A stretch of 58,418 bases of DNA from Actinomycetota bacterium. Lineage in GTDB: Bacteria > Actinomycetota > Thermoleophilia > Gaiellales > Gaiellaceae. Below are positions 1 to 7,906 of the stretch, piece by piece. Location: NCBI GenBank assembly GCA_004366385.1, contig ML178780.1:9449-67866 (forward strand), written 5' to 3'. The notes beneath the pieces were generated by a model. It ran no database searches. It saw only the letters and a list, made by a program, of their open reading frames with translations, and was not told the DNA's origin. The position numbers and the translations under genes are program-made. Each line of letters begins with the position of its first letter. The first letter of the stretch is position 1.

Positions 1-82
1 GGCGGCCGGCGCGCGGGGGGGGGGGGGGGGCCGGCCGGAGGGGGGGGGGGGGGCGGGGGGCGGAGGGCGGGGGCGGCCGCCC
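1..82. other. G-homopolymer-rich contig edge
   Basis: The first ~80 bases consist mostly of long G runs broken by short CCGGCC or GGAGG pieces. No gene or regulatory signal is visible. The composition differs sharply from the rest of the window, which is GC-rich but not homopolymeric, so this looks like a low-quality sequence end rather than genuine genome. Confidence 0.6.
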
Positions 83-124
83 GTGGGGCTCGGGCACGCT
101 GAACGCGTGCGTGGTGTTCCGCCG

Positions 125-619
125 GTGGAACGAGAGCTGAGCGACCGAGACTCGGGCTTCCTCGCGCGCGCTCTCGAGCTCGCGGAGGACGCGCTCGCCG
201 CCGGCCAGCATCCCTTCGGCGCGGTGGTCGTCGCGGCGAACGGCGAGGCGCTCGGCGAGGGCCACAACACCGTGCTCGCCGATCTCGACCCCACGGCCCA
301 CGGTGAGGTGGTCGCGATCCGCGACGCGTGGCGGCGGGCAGGCTCGTGGGAGGCGCTGCGCGGCGGGACGCTGTACTCGAGCTGCGAGCCGTGTCTCTCG
401 TGCTCGTTCGTGACGCTCCAGGCCAGGCTCGCGCGCGTCGTGTTCGCGGCGTACGGGACCGACGTGCCCGGGTACCGCGCCCCGCTCGGCGGCGGGATCA
501 CGGTCGTGGCCGAGTGGGTGAGCGCACAGCCGGACTGGGAGCCGCTCGAGGTCGTCGGCGGCGTCGAGCGCGAGCGCGCGGCCGAGACGCTGCGCGCCTG
601 GGGTCAGGCCTCGGCCTGA
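125..619 (+). CDS. Nucleoside deaminase, cytidine/guanine deaminase-like
   Basis: Zinc-dependent hydrolytic deaminase of the CDA/TadA/guanine deaminase fold, expected to deaminate a free nucleobase or nucleoside in the cytoplasm. The first zinc motif reads T-A-H-G-E (ligand His and catalytic Glu, with Gly where many relatives have Ala). The second reads S-C-E-P-C-L-S-C, the PCxxC zinc pair. About 164 residues, normal for a single-domain member. The GTG at 125 is chosen because the protein then begins just before the first helix; the frame is open back to 83, but that stretch abuts the G-rich edge and encodes nothing conserved. The end overlaps the convergent acetyltransferase by 16 bases. The exact substrate cannot be told; the lack of an obvious tRNA-binding basic tail argues mildly against TadA. 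Confidence 0.8.
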   Translation: MERELSDRDSGFLARALELAEDALAAGQHPFGAVVVAANGEALGEGHNTVLADLDPTAHGEVVAIRDAWRRAGSWEALRGGTLYSSCEPCLSCSFVTLQARLARVVFAAYGTDVPGYRAPLGGGITVVAEWVSAQPDWEPLEVVGGVERERAAETLRAWGQASA

Positions 620-1101
620 TCCTGCGTCGCGCGCCGCTCGAGCAGCAGGGTGTCGCGCCAGACGCCGCCGAGCTGAGCGATGCGCTCGCGGCGGCCGACG
701 ATGCGGAAGCCGGCGCGCTCGTGCAGCCGCAGCGTGGGCTGGTTCTCCGGGAAGACGCTCGTCTGGATCGTCCAGATCCCCGCTGCCTCGGTCGATGCGA
801 TCAGCGCCTCGAGCAGCGCGCGCCCGATTCCCCGACCTCGGGCGGCCCGGGCAACGTAGACCGAGTGCTCGACGACGCCCGCGTAGCACTCGCGCGCGGA
901 TGTCGGCGTGGCGGCGATCCACCCGATCGCCTCGCCGTCCTCCACGGCGACGAAGCGGTGACCGGGCAGCCGGCCGCGGTCGAACTCGTCCCACGAGGGC
1001 GGCTCGGTCTCGAACGTGGCGTTCCCGGTCGCGATCCCCTCGCGGTAGATCGCCTCGACGTGCGGCCAGTCGTTGCGGGTCATGGGCCTGATCCGGAGCA
1101 C
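604..1101 (-). CDS. GNAT N-acetyltransferase, phosphinothricin acetyltransferase-like
   Basis: 165-residue acetyl-CoA-dependent N-acetyltransferase. It opens with the typical I-R-P-M-T-R-N-D-W strand, has the acceptor-side T-F-E-T-E-P region near residue 30, and the acetyl-CoA pyrophosphate loop R-G-R-G-I-G-R-A-L around residues 88-97, followed by the N-x-P-T-L-R-L-H-E-R-A-G-F segment common in Pat/Bar and MnaT (methionine sulfone/sulfoximine) acetyltransferases. It probably acetylates a small amino-acid-like compound; the true substrate is unknown. The start is GTG with a TAATGT box seven bases upstream, so the mRNA is probably leaderless. It is divergent from the HAD hydrolase. Confidence 0.82.
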   Translation of the reverse strand: MLRIRPMTRNDWPHVEAIYREGIATGNATFETEPPSWDEFDRGRLPGHRFVAVEDGEAIGWIAATPTSARECYAGVVEHSVYVARAARGRGIGRALLEALIASTEAAGIWTIQTSVFPENQPTLRLHERAGFRIVGRRERIAQLGGVWRDTLLLERRATQDQAEA

Positions 1102-1108
1102 GCGCAGG

Positions 1109-1118
1109 ACATTAGGCT
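1109..1118. promoter_or_regulatory. Overlapping divergent -10 boxes
   Basis: TAATGT on the minus strand (1114-1109) lies seven bases before the GTG of the acetyltransferase, and TAGGCT on the plus strand (1113-1118) lies six bases before the GTG of the HAD gene. The two boxes share two base pairs, and only 23 bases separate the genes. Neither gene has room for a Shine-Dalgarno site, so both transcripts are probably leaderless and the promoters should compete. Confidence 0.5.
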
Positions 1119-1124
1119 TCAGGC

Positions 1125-1790
1125 GTGGCCGACCGCTGGGCGACCTTCGACTGCTACGGGACGATCGTCGACTGGAACGCCGGGATCGGGAACGAGCTGG
1201 AGCGCCTGTTCGGGGTCGAGCGCCGCGATCGCCTCGTCGAGCGCTACCACGAGCTCGAGCCGGCGATCCAGGCTGCGAATCCCGGCCACTCCTACCGCGA
1301 GGTGCTCACGCTCGCGCTCGAGCGGCTCGCGTCGGAGGAGGGGCTGATGCTCCCCGAGGGAGAGACGGCCGCGCTCGCGCGCTCGCTCCCGGTCTGGCCC
1401 GTCTTCGAGGACGCGTCTCCCGCGTTGGCCGAGGCGAAGGAGCGTGGCTGGAAGCTCGCGATCCTCTCCAACACGGACCGCGACCTGCTCGACGCGTCGA
1501 TCGCGGCGATCGGCGTCGACTTCGACCACTCGATCGTGGCCGGCGAGATCGGCTCCTACAAGCCTGCCACCCGGCACTGGGAGGTCTTCCGCGAGCAGAC
1601 CGGGGTCGACGTCGACCACCACGTTCACGTCGCGCAGAGCCTCTTCCACGACATCGCCGCGGTCGAGCCGCTCGGCATCCCATCGATCTGGGTCAACCGG
1701 CTCGGCGAGCCGGACGACCCCCGTCCCCGCCGCACGCTCTCCTCGCTCGCGGGCCTCGCGGACGCGCTCGACGAGATCGTCTCCGCATGA
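1125..1790 (+). CDS. HAD-family hydrolase, haloacid dehalogenase type II-like
   Basis: 221-residue haloacid dehalogenase superfamily protein. The nucleophile motif F-D-C-Y-G-T-I-V-D-W is at residues 8-17 with Asp9 as catalytic nucleophile, motif II is S-N-T-D near residue 120, and the motif III lysine lies in G-S-Y-K-P. The D-x-Y-G-T form and the W-P-V-F-E-D segment resemble L-2-haloacid dehalogenases and related phosphatases. The D-D of motif IV is replaced by H-D-I-A-A, as in dehalogenase-type members. The GTG start at 1125 is supported by the TAGGCT box six bases upstream. The stop overlaps the next gene's ATG (ATGA). Substrate unknown. Confidence 0.82.
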   Translation: MADRWATFDCYGTIVDWNAGIGNELERLFGVERRDRLVERYHELEPAIQAANPGHSYREVLTLALERLASEEGLMLPEGETAALARSLPVWPVFEDASPALAEAKERGWKLAILSNTDRDLLDASIAAIGVDFDHSIVAGEIGSYKPATRHWEVFREQTGVDVDHHVHVAQSLFHDIAAVEPLGIPSIWVNRLGEPDDPRPRRTLSSLAGLADALDEIVSA

Positions 1791-2647
1791 GCCTCGCCTC
1801 GCTCCGCGCCCCGACGGACGACGACCTGGCCGAGGTGACGCGCCTGCTGAGCGAGGCGTCCCCCGACCCGGTTGCCGAGGACGACGTGCGGCAGGCCTGG
1901 ACGGCGCCAGGGTTCGACCGCGAGCAGGACGCGCGGCTCGAGGCAGACGCGTACGTGCGGCTCGAGGATCTCGGCGAGGGGCGCGTCTTCCTCCTGGTTG
2001 CCGGCGCCCCGTCCGGCGAGATTCTCGACTGGGCGGAGGAACGCGGGCGAGCGATCGGGCAGCGCCTCGTCTCGGGCAGCTGGTCGACGAACAGGGAGGT
2101 CCTGCGCGAGCTCGAGCGCCGCGGCTTCGCGCTCGTGAGGCACTCGCAGCGGATGGCCGTCGACCTCGGCGAGCCGGCGGCGCCGCCGGTCTGGCCGGCG
2201 GGAGTCGAGGTGCGAGCCTTCCGGCCCGGAGACGAGCGCGCGTTCTACGAGGCGCAGCAGGAGACGTTCCGCGACTCGTGGGAGCCGGTGGACGAGACGT
2301 TCGAGGAGTGGTCGCACTGGCTGCTCGACGCGCCGTGGTTCGACCCGGGGCTCTGGTTCCTCGCGCTGGACGGGGACGAGACGGCCGGGTTCGCGATCTG
2401 CCACCCGCGCAGCGGCGACCCGGCGGCGGCGTCGATCCGGCTCCTCGGGGTTCGCCGGCCCTGGCGGCGTCGTGGCCTGGGGCGCGCCCTGCTGCTGCAC
2501 GCGTTCGCCGTCTTCCGCGAGCGCAGCTTCCGGCGGGCCGTTCTGGGCGTGGACGCCGAGAGTCTCACCGGCGCGCAGAAGCTCTACGAGTCGGTCGGGA
2601 TGCACGTCGCGGCGCGGTTCGACATCTACGAGAAGGCGCTCTCGTGA
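1787..2647 (+). CDS. Tandem GNAT acetyltransferase (mycothiol synthase-like layout)
   Basis: 286-residue protein with two GNAT-like halves. The first (about 1-130) lacks a clear acetyl-CoA loop. The second (about 140-286) has the R-R-P-W-R-R-R-G-L-G-R-A-L-L pyrophosphate loop and the A-Q-K-L-Y-E-S-V-G-M terminal motif. Tandem GNATs with only the C-terminal half intact include mycothiol synthase and antibiotic-resistance-like enzymes, but I cannot assign a substrate. The ATG overlaps the HAD stop and the stop overlaps the next GTG, so it is translationally coupled on both sides. Confidence 0.75.
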   Translation: MSLASLRAPTDDDLAEVTRLLSEASPDPVAEDDVRQAWTAPGFDREQDARLEADAYVRLEDLGEGRVFLLVAGAPSGEILDWAEERGRAIGQRLVSGSWSTNREVLRELERRGFALVRHSQRMAVDLGEPAAPPVWPAGVEVRAFRPGDERAFYEAQQETFRDSWEPVDETFEEWSHWLLDAPWFDPGLWFLALDGDETAGFAICHPRSGDPAAASIRLLGVRRPWRRRGLGRALLLHAFAVFRERSFRRAVLGVDAESLTGAQKLYESVGMHVAARFDIYEKALS

Positions 2648-3411
2648 GCTCTTTGCGCGCCCGCTGCCCCCTCTGCCGGACGTTCACGGCGGTCGCAGTC
2701 GGGGCGGGCTACGAGTGTCACTCGTGCGGGCGCGAGTTCACCGCAGGGCTCGTTCGCGTCCCGCGCGCGTGGGGGCAGGGCGGCGAGGCGATGGCCGAAG
2801 GCGCCGGGCTCCCGCTCGCGTACCCGGAGACGGGCTCGGTGCTGCGCGACACGCTCGACGAGCAGACGGAGGAGCTCGCGTCCGTGCTCCCCGAGCGCCC
2901 GCTCGTGCTCGGAGGCTGCTGCTGCTCGCACGTCGGCGCCGTGCGCGGCCTCGCCGCTCGCCACGGGCGGCTCGCGGTCGTCTGGCTCGACGCGCACGGC
3001 GACCTGAACACGCCGGAGACCTCGCCGTCCGGGAACGAGTGGGGGATGCCGCTGCGCATGCTCCTCGACGACGGCGTCGTCCACGCCGAGGACGCCGCGC
3101 TCGTCGGCGCGCGCAACCTCGACCCGCCCGAGGCGGCGTTCCTGGCCGAGACCGGCATCGACGACTCGCTCGACCGCGCGCTCGCGGGCGCGGACGCGGC
3201 GTACGTCGCGCTGGACCTCGACGTGCTCGATCCGGACGAGGCCGACGTCTTCATGCCCGAGCCGGGCGGCCCGAGCGTCGAGGCAGTGGAGGGCGTGCTG
3301 CGCGAGGTCGCCTCGCGCCTGCCGGTCGCCGGCGCGGGCGTCACCGGCCTCCTCCAGCGCGACCGCAACGTGGGCGTGGTGACCCGGCTCCTCGCCGCGG
3401 CCGGTCTCTGA
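2644..3411 (+). CDS. Zinc-ribbon/arginase-fold (ureohydrolase) fusion protein
   Basis: 255 residues. Residues 1-30 carry a C-x2-C-x13-C-x2-C zinc ribbon (Cys8, 11, 25, 28). The remainder follows the arginase/agmatinase fold: D-A-H-G-D at 116-120 and D-L-D-V-L-D-P at 191-197 supply the metal-binding Asp and His residues. The first metal motif of the family, normally G-G-D-H-S, reads G-G-C-C-C-S-H-V-G here (residues 90-98), so the ligand His is displaced and three cysteines precede it. It may hydrolyse a guanidino or amidino compound or have another role; function is not assignable. The GTG overlaps the previous stop. Confidence 0.72.
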   Translation: MSSLRARCPLCRTFTAVAVGAGYECHSCGREFTAGLVRVPRAWGQGGEAMAEGAGLPLAYPETGSVLRDTLDEQTEELASVLPERPLVLGGCCCSHVGAVRGLAARHGRLAVVWLDAHGDLNTPETSPSGNEWGMPLRMLLDDGVVHAEDAALVGARNLDPPEAAFLAETGIDDSLDRALAGADAAYVALDLDVLDPDEADVFMPEPGGPSVEAVEGVLREVASRLPVAGAGVTGLLQRDRNVGVVTRLLAAAGL

Positions 3412-3431
3412 CGGCTCCGGGCGATCGCGCA

Positions 3432-3437
3432 TACCAT
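3432..3437 (+). promoter_or_regulatory. Putative -10 box of accD (leaderless)
   Basis: TACCAT ends seven bases before the ATG of accD, with no Shine-Dalgarno motif between. It matches the TANNNT-N6/7-start layout seen at many unit heads in this window. Confidence 0.45.
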
Positions 3438-3444
3438 CCAGCCC

Positions 3445-4296
3445 ATGTCCTCCGAGCCCGGCCGCGTGGACGTCGAGGTCGAGAGCAAGCGCCCCGCGGA
3501 GCCCGTCGACGGGAAGAGCCACCCGAACACGTGCCCGGAGTGCGGCTCCCACTACCGCGACGACGAGCTCGCGCAGAGCCTGCACGTCTGCCCGCAGTGC
3601 GGCCACCACTTCCGCGTCGGCGCGCGCGAGCGCATCGAGCAGCTCGCCGACCCCGGGACGTTCGTGGAGGAGGACGAGGACCTGCGCTCGACCGACCCGC
3701 TCGGGTTCTTCGACCTGCGCCCGTACACCGAGCGGCTTGCCGAGGCCGAGATCTCGACGGGTCTCGGCGACGCCATGGTGGCCGGGCGCGCCGAGATCGA
3801 GGGCCGGCCGTGCGGGCTCACGGTCATGGACTTCGGCTTCATGGGCGGGTCGATGGGGAGCGTCGTCGGCGAGAAGTTCGCGCGTGCATGCGAGCGGGCG
3901 GCCGAGGACGGGACGCCGCTCGTCTCGGTGGCCGCATCCGGCGGTGCGCGCATGCAGGAGGGGATCCTCGCGCTCATGCAGCTGCCGAAGACGGTCGTCG
4001 CGATCGAGGAGCTGCACGAGTCCGGCGGCTCGCTCATCTCGGTGCTGACGCACCCGACCACCGCCGGCGTGCTCGCGAGCTTCGCGAGCCTCGGCGACGT
4101 CACGCTCGCGGAGCCGGGCGCGCTCATGTCGTTCGCCGGGCCGCGTGTGGTCGCGCAGACGACGCGCGAGAAGCTCCCGGACGACTTCGGCCTTGCCGAG
4201 TCCAGCTACCGCTTCGGCCACGTGGACGCGATCGTGCAGCGGTCGGAGCTGCGGCCGGCGGTCGGGCAGCTCCTCCGCCTCTTCGACAAGGGCTGA
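3445..4296 (+). CDS. accD: Acetyl-CoA carboxylase carboxyltransferase subunit beta
   Basis: AccD transfers the carboxyl group from biotin to acetyl-CoA, together with AccA, to make malonyl-CoA for fatty acid synthesis. The 283-residue protein has the four-cysteine zinc ribbon (Cys30, 33, 49, 52), followed by the crotonase-fold carboxyltransferase domain with the V-M-D-F-G-F-M-G-G-S-M-G-S-V-V-G-E-K and S-G-G-A-R-M-Q-E-G motifs. Length and domain order are standard for bacterial AccD. accA follows after four bases, so the two subunits are made from one mRNA. Separate accA/accD subunits rather than the fused acyl-CoA carboxylase beta chain of mycobacteria and streptomycetes fit a deeper-branching actinobacterium. 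Confidence 0.96.
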   Translation: MSSEPGRVDVEVESKRPAEPVDGKSHPNTCPECGSHYRDDELAQSLHVCPQCGHHFRVGARERIEQLADPGTFVEEDEDLRSTDPLGFFDLRPYTERLAEAEISTGLGDAMVAGRAEIEGRPCGLTVMDFGFMGGSMGSVVGEKFARACERAAEDGTPLVSVAASGGARMQEGILALMQLPKTVVAIEELHESGGSLISVLTHPTTAGVLASFASLGDVTLAEPGALMSFAGPRVVAQTTREKLPDDFGLAESSYRFGHVDAIVQRSELRPAVGQLLRLFDKG

Positions 4297-4300
4297 CCTC

Positions 4301-5239
4301 GTGACGCGTGAAGCCGAGATGCGCCTGCGCGAGCGGCTCAGTAAGCTCGGCGGCATGAAGCTCCTCCGCGGGACGAAGCTGACCGGCGAGCTCGAGCGGC
4401 TCCAGGACCAGCTCGACCGTCTGCGGGAGGAGCCGAGCGCGGAGGAGATCTGGAAGTCCGTCGAGCTCGCGCGGCACCCCGACCGGCCGTACACCCTCGA
4501 CTACGTCGAGCGGATCCTCGACGACTTCTTCGAGCTGCACGGCGACCGCAGCCGCGTCGACGACCGCGCGATCGTCACCGGCCTCGGGAAGCTCGACGGC
4601 CGGACGGTCGTCCTGGTGGGGCAGCAGAAGGGGCGCGACCTGAAGGAGCGCACCGACCGCAACTTCGGGATGCCGTACCCGGAGGGCTACGCGAAGGCGA
4701 TGCGGGCGATGGCGCTCGCCGACCGGCACGGGTTCCCGCTCGTGACGATGATCGACACGCCCGGCGCGTACCCGGGCGTGGCCGCCGAGCAGCACGGGCA
4801 GGGAGGCGCGATCGCGCGCTCGCAGGCAGCCATGGCGCGGCTCTCCATCCCGACGGTGGCCTGTGTCATCGGCGAGGGCGGCTCCGGCGGCGCGATCGCG
4901 ATCGCCGTCGCCGACCGCGTCCTCATGCAGGAGCACGCGATCTACTCGGTGATCTCGCCCGAGGGGTGTGCAGCGATCCTCTGGCGCGACGCCTCGGAGG
5001 CCCGGAAGGCGGCGGCGGCGTTCAAGCCGGACGCCGCGCACTGCCTGGAGCTCGGGGTCGTGGACGCGATCGTCCCGGAGCCCGAGGACGGCGCGCACGC
5101 CGACCCGGACGAGGCGGCGGAGCTGCTGAAGGCGGGGATCCTGGAGGCATTGGGCGAGATCGACGCGCTCGAGGCTGACGAGCGACGCCGGAGGCGGCGT
5201 GAGAAGTACCGGGTCATGGGTGTCCTGGCCTCTGCCTGA
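4301..5239 (+). CDS. accA: Acetyl-CoA carboxylase carboxyltransferase subunit alpha
   Basis: AccA partners AccD in the carboxyltransferase component. The 312-residue protein contains the A-R-H-P-x-R-P-Y-T-L-D-Y entry segment, the F-x-E-L-H-G-D-R motif, the G-Q-Q-K-G-R loop, the N-F-G-M-P-Y-P-E-G-Y-A-K-A segment, and the I-G-E-G-G-S-G-G-A oxyanion-hole region. GTG at 4301 lies four bases after the accD stop; an in-frame ATG at 4319 is an alternative. It is followed by a 280-base region without genes. Confidence 0.96.
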   Translation: MTREAEMRLRERLSKLGGMKLLRGTKLTGELERLQDQLDRLREEPSAEEIWKSVELARHPDRPYTLDYVERILDDFFELHGDRSRVDDRAIVTGLGKLDGRTVVLVGQQKGRDLKERTDRNFGMPYPEGYAKAMRAMALADRHGFPLVTMIDTPGAYPGVAAEQHGQGGAIARSQAAMARLSIPTVACVIGEGGSGGAIAIAVADRVLMQEHAIYSVISPEGCAAILWRDASEARKAAAAFKPDAAHCLELGVVDAIVPEPEDGAHADPDEAAELLKAGILEALGEIDALEADERRRRRREKYRVMGVLASA

Positions 5240-5519
5240 CCAGCGACTCGGCTTGAACTGTCCTGTGGACAACTCGGCGCGCTCTCGGCGCGCCAACAGG
5301 CCAGACCCGGCGCCAGAACTGCAACGGCGGCTCGCCGGTCGAACCGACGTGCGCTCGGTCGCAGGTGTCAACGACTCGACTCTGCGTGCGTACCTCGAGC
5401 GCTTTCCACACGTTCCACAGGCTTATCCCCCGATCGGGAATGCCGCTTGAGCAGGTCTTTCGTCGGTCTCGAAGCCGTCTCGTGAAGAAAGTGTTGCGTT
5501 CCAGGCGACAATCCACAGG
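5240..5519. other. Gene-free region with DnaA-box-like sequences
   Basis: 280 bases between accA and ligD without a credible gene. They hold one perfect actinobacterial DnaA box (TTGTCCACA, on the minus strand at 5272-5264) and weaker matches at 5402-5410 (CTTTCCACA), 5411-5419 (CGTTCCACA), 5423-5431 (TTATCCCCC) and 5509-5517 (CAATCCACA). Only the first is an exact match, and no dnaA, dnaN or gyrase gene is nearby, so calling this an origin would go beyond the evidence. Confidence 0.35.
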
Positions 5520-7826
5520 GTGAGCCTGGACGAGTACGAGCGCAAGCGCTCGCGCGGGAAGACGCCCGAGCCCTTCGGCGGGAAGCGGCGGAAGGGCCGC
5601 GAGCCGCTGTTCGTGATCCAGCGGCACGACGCCCGACGGCTCCACTACGACTTCCGCCTCGAGCGCGACGGCATGCTCGCGAGCTGGGCGGTGCCGAAGG
5701 GCATCCCGCTTCGCCGCGGGGAGCGCCATCTCGCTGTCCACGTCGAGGACCACCCCATGGAGTACGCGGACTTCGAGGGCGTGATCCCGGCGGGTGAGTA
5801 CGGCGCCGGCACGGTCGAGATCTGGGACCGCGGCACCTACGAGCTGCTCGAGGAGAAACGGGACGGTGGGCTGACCGTGCGGCTCGAGGGCGAGCGCCTC
5901 GACGGCGTCTGGACGCTCGTCCCGGCGAAGCTCGACGGCGACCCGAAGAACTGGCTCCTCCTGCGCAAGGACGGCGACGGCGGGGAGCGCGCGGCGGGGT
6001 ACCGGCCGATGCTCGCCGCGTCCGCCGACACCCTGCCCCGCGGCGAGGAGTGGGTCTTCGAGCCGAAGTGGGACGGCTACCGCGCGCTCGTCACCGTCTC
6101 CGGCGGCGACGCGACGCTCACGAGCCGGAACGGCAACGACCTGACGCAGCGCTTCGCCGAGTGCGCGCGCGGGGTCGCGGCAAGCCTGCGCTCGTCCGAC
6201 GCCGTTCTCGACGGGGAGGTCGTCGCGCTCGACGAGCAGGGGCGCTCGCGCTTCTCGGGCCTCCAGGAGGGCACCGGCACGCTCGCGCTCGTCGCGTTCG
6301 ACCTGCTCGAGCTCGACGGCGAGCCGCTGATCGATCTCCCGCTCGCGGAGCGGCGCGCGCGGCTCGAGGAGCTCGTGATCCCCGGCGCCGGCAGTGTCTC
6401 CGTGTCGCCGCAGTTCGACGACGGCGACGCACTGCTCGCCGTCGCGCGCGAGCAGGGGCTCGAGGGCGTCGTCGCGAAGCGCCTCGACTCCCGCTACCAG
6501 CCCGGCCGCCGCGTCGCCGAGTGGCGCAAGAAGAAGCTGCGCGACGGGCAGGAGCTCGTGATCGTCGGGTACACCAAGGGCCAGGGCCGGCGCGCGGGCG
6601 GATTCGGATCGCTCGTGGTCGCCGTGCACGAGGCGGGCGGCCTGCGCTGGGCCGGGAACGTGGGGACAGGGTTCAGCGACGTCGAGATCGACCGGCTGCT
6701 CGCGCTGCTGGAGCCGCTGCGCCGCGACGACTCCCCGCTCGCGGAGACGCCTCGGATGCCGCGTGTGAAGCGCGGCGACGTCGTCTGGGTCGAGCCCGAG
6801 CTCGTCGCCCAGGTCGAGTTCGCCGAGTGGACGCACGAGGGCCGCCTGCGCGCGCCGGTTTACCTGGGCCTGCGAGAGGACAAACCGGCCTCCGAGGTGC
6901 GCAGGGAGCGAGAGCCGCTGCCGAGCGTGATCCGCAAGGGGCGCCGCGAGCTGCGCCTCTCCAACCTCGACAAGCCGTTCTGGCTCGAGGAGGGGATCAC
7001 GAAGGGCGACCTGATCGCGTACTACCGCGACGTCGCCGAGGTGCTCGTCCCGCACCTGCGCGACCGGCCGTTCACGATGAAGCGCTACCCCGACGGCTGG
7101 CAGGGCAAGCACTTCTTCCAGAAGCAGGCGCCGTCGCACATGCCCGAGTGGATCCCGCGCTCGCCGCAGCCCGCGTCGACGCGCGAGGGCGAGAAGAAGG
7201 TCATCGACTACGCGCTCGTCAACGACGAGCTGGCGCTCATGTGGATGGCGAACATGGGCTGCATCGACCTGCACGCGTGGTCGTCGCGCGTCGACAAGCC
7301 CGAGCGGCCGGACTGGGTGATGTTCGACCTCGACCCGTCCGAGGGGGCGACGTTCGAAGACGTCGTCGAGGTGGCGCGGCTGGTGAAGGACACGCTCGAC
7401 CTGCTCGAGCTGGAGTCGTTCCCGAAGACCTCCGGCTCGCGCGGGATCCACGTTCTCGTGCCGATCGCGCGGCGGCACACGTTCGGCGACACGCGCGACT
7501 TCGCGTCGATCGTGGCCGGGGCGCTGGCGCGGGCGCACCCGGGGCTCGTGACGACGGAGTGGGCGCGGGCGAAGCGGAAGGGCGTGCTCGTGGATGCGAA
7601 CCAGAACCGGCCGGGGGCGACGAATGCCGTCGTCTACTCGGTGCGGCCGCGTGCGGGGGCCCCGGTGTCGACGCCGCTGCGGTGGGACGAGGTCGTGTCG
7701 GGGCTCGACCCGCTCGCGTTCACGATGGACGCCGTGCTCGACCGGGTCGCGCAGGACGGCGACCTGTACGCGGGCGTCCTCGGCGGCAAGCAGTCGCTGA
7801 CGAAGGCGCTGAAGGCGCTCCGCTGA
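5520..7826 (+). CDS. ligD: ATP-dependent DNA ligase LigD, PE-Lig-Pol order
   Basis: 768-residue non-homologous end-joining enzyme that processes and seals double-strand breaks, normally recruited by Ku. Residues ~1-155 form the 3'-phosphoesterase with H36-x5-H42-x-D44 (metal ligands). Residues ~165-460 form the ATP-dependent ligase with the adenylated Lys183 in E-P-K-W-D-G-Y-R and an OB domain. Residues ~475-768 form the primase-like polymerase with catalytic D603-L-D605 and the S-G-S-R-G-I-H motif. The PE-Lig-Pol order matches Pseudomonas LigD and differs from the Pol-PE-Lig order of mycobacteria. The GTG start directly follows the DnaA-box-like region. No Ku gene lies in this window. Confidence 0.95.
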   Translation: MSLDEYERKRSRGKTPEPFGGKRRKGREPLFVIQRHDARRLHYDFRLERDGMLASWAVPKGIPLRRGERHLAVHVEDHPMEYADFEGVIPAGEYGAGTVEIWDRGTYELLEEKRDGGLTVRLEGERLDGVWTLVPAKLDGDPKNWLLLRKDGDGGERAAGYRPMLAASADTLPRGEEWVFEPKWDGYRALVTVSGGDATLTSRNGNDLTQRFAECARGVAASLRSSDAVLDGEVVALDEQGRSRFSGLQEGTGTLALVAFDLLELDGEPLIDLPLAERRARLEELVIPGAGSVSVSPQFDDGDALLAVAREQGLEGVVAKRLDSRYQPGRRVAEWRKKKLRDGQELVIVGYTKGQGRRAGGFGSLVVAVHEAGGLRWAGNVGTGFSDVEIDRLLALLEPLRRDDSPLAETPRMPRVKRGDVVWVEPELVAQVEFAEWTHEGRLRAPVYLGLREDKPASEVRREREPLPSVIRKGRRELRLSNLDKPFWLEEGITKGDLIAYYRDVAEVLVPHLRDRPFTMKRYPDGWQGKHFFQKQAPSHMPEWIPRSPQPASTREGEKKVIDYALVNDELALMWMANMGCIDLHAWSSRVDKPERPDWVMFDLDPSEGATFEDVVEVARLVKDTLDLLELESFPKTSGSRGIHVLVPIARRHTFGDTRDFASIVAGALARAHPGLVTTEWARAKRKGVLVDANQNRPGATNAVVYSVRPRAGAPVSTPLRWDEVVSGLDPLAFTMDAVLDRVAQDGDLYAGVLGGKQSLTKALKALR

Positions 7827-7906
7827 GCCAGCCGCGCACCGGGCTCGGACTCCAGCTCGCATAGATCGCGGCGTACGAGAGACGGTTCGCGTCGCGCTCA
7901 GTCGTT

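Noticed and set aside
4301-4318. Start of accA at ATG 4319 instead of GTG 4301
   Set aside because: Not excluded; GTG 4301 gives the tight four-base spacing to accD typical of this genome, so it is preferred.
5240-5519. Annotating the accA-ligD region as oriC
   Set aside because: Only one exact DnaA box, no dnaA/dnaN/gyr neighbours and no skew information. Left as a finding.
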